DNA of 5,759 bases. Source: Paracoccaceae bacterium (GTDB lineage Bacteria > Pseudomonadota > Alphaproteobacteria > Rhodobacterales > Rhodobacteraceae). Positions 5,728 through 5,759 of this stretch are shown here, in pieces (the first letter of the stretch is position 1; each line of letters opens with the position of its first letter). The stretch spans positions 23,657-29,415 of the forward strand of contig NVQY01000009.1 of NCBI GenBank assembly GCA_002400675.1. Direction: 5' to 3'. The position numbers and the translations under genes are program-made. Below the pieces are notes generated by a model. The model saw nothing but the letters and a program-made list of their open reading frames with translations, was not told where the DNA came from and ran no database searches.

Positions 5728-5759
5728 ATGGCAATGAGATACACAGACGAGTTTCGGCG
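5728..5759 (+). CDS. Start of a transposase gene, IS3-type OrfA-like, cut by the window edge
   Basis: Only ten codons are present, reading MAMRYTDEFR. The opening R-Y-T-D-E-F-R is common at the N-terminus of IS3-family OrfA proteins, which carry a helix-turn-helix just after it. AAGGAG at 5715-5720, 7 nt before the ATG, is a strong ribosome site, and TATAAA at 5711-5716 could serve as a -10 box. With so little sequence the family is a guess by similarity. Confidence 0.5.
   Translation, partial: MAMRYTDEFR

Noticed and set aside
1..5759. CRISPR arrays, tRNA or rRNA genes
   Set aside because: The only sizeable repeat is the single direct pair described; no cloverleaf-like stretch, T-loop signature or ribosomal RNA sequence was seen.

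Overview
The window is a piece of accessory DNA of about 58% GC. Its gene style (dense, GC-rich third codon positions, AAGGA-type ribosome sites) suggests an alphaproteobacterium, perhaps Rhodobacterales. That guess rests on composition and protein flavour only. No housekeeping gene is present.

Layout: a 65-bp direct repeat occurs at 4-68 and again at 4574-4638, exactly 4570 bp apart, with an inner 44 bp identical. Each copy sits just beyond the 3' end of a minus-strand serine-recombinase-type gene. After the left copy comes a 205-aa resolvase-fold protein (181-798) that has lost its catalytic serine. After the right copy comes an apparently intact serine recombinase (4697-5488). I read this as two site-specifically inserted modules in tandem at one attachment site. 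The first is complete (repeat to repeat). The second runs off the right edge, where a transposase gene begins (5728).

The complete module carries a plus-strand operon. It holds a probable small ORF (997-1251), then a 513-aa fusion of a dual-specificity/tyrosine phosphatase with an ADP-ribosylglycohydrolase (1300-2841). Next is a 269-aa nitrilase-fold protein that keeps the nucleophilic cysteine but seems to lack the first catalytic glutamate (2924-3733). Last is a 197-aa PD-(D/E)XK nuclease of the Vsr/DUF559 type (3726-4319), overlapping its predecessor by 8 nt. A perfect 9-bp-stem hairpin over the stop codon of the fusion gene may set a lower level for the last two genes.

How the parts may work together (inference): two domains remove modifications (phosphate, ADP-ribose), one is a probable amide/nitrile hydrolase relative, and the terminal gene is a DNA-cutting enzyme, all on a recombinase-mobilised cassette. 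This is the look of a defence or NAD/ADP-ribose conflict module. I do not recognise the combination as a named system. The strongest candidate for something new is therefore the operon 1300-4319 together with its repeat-bounded mobile cassette.
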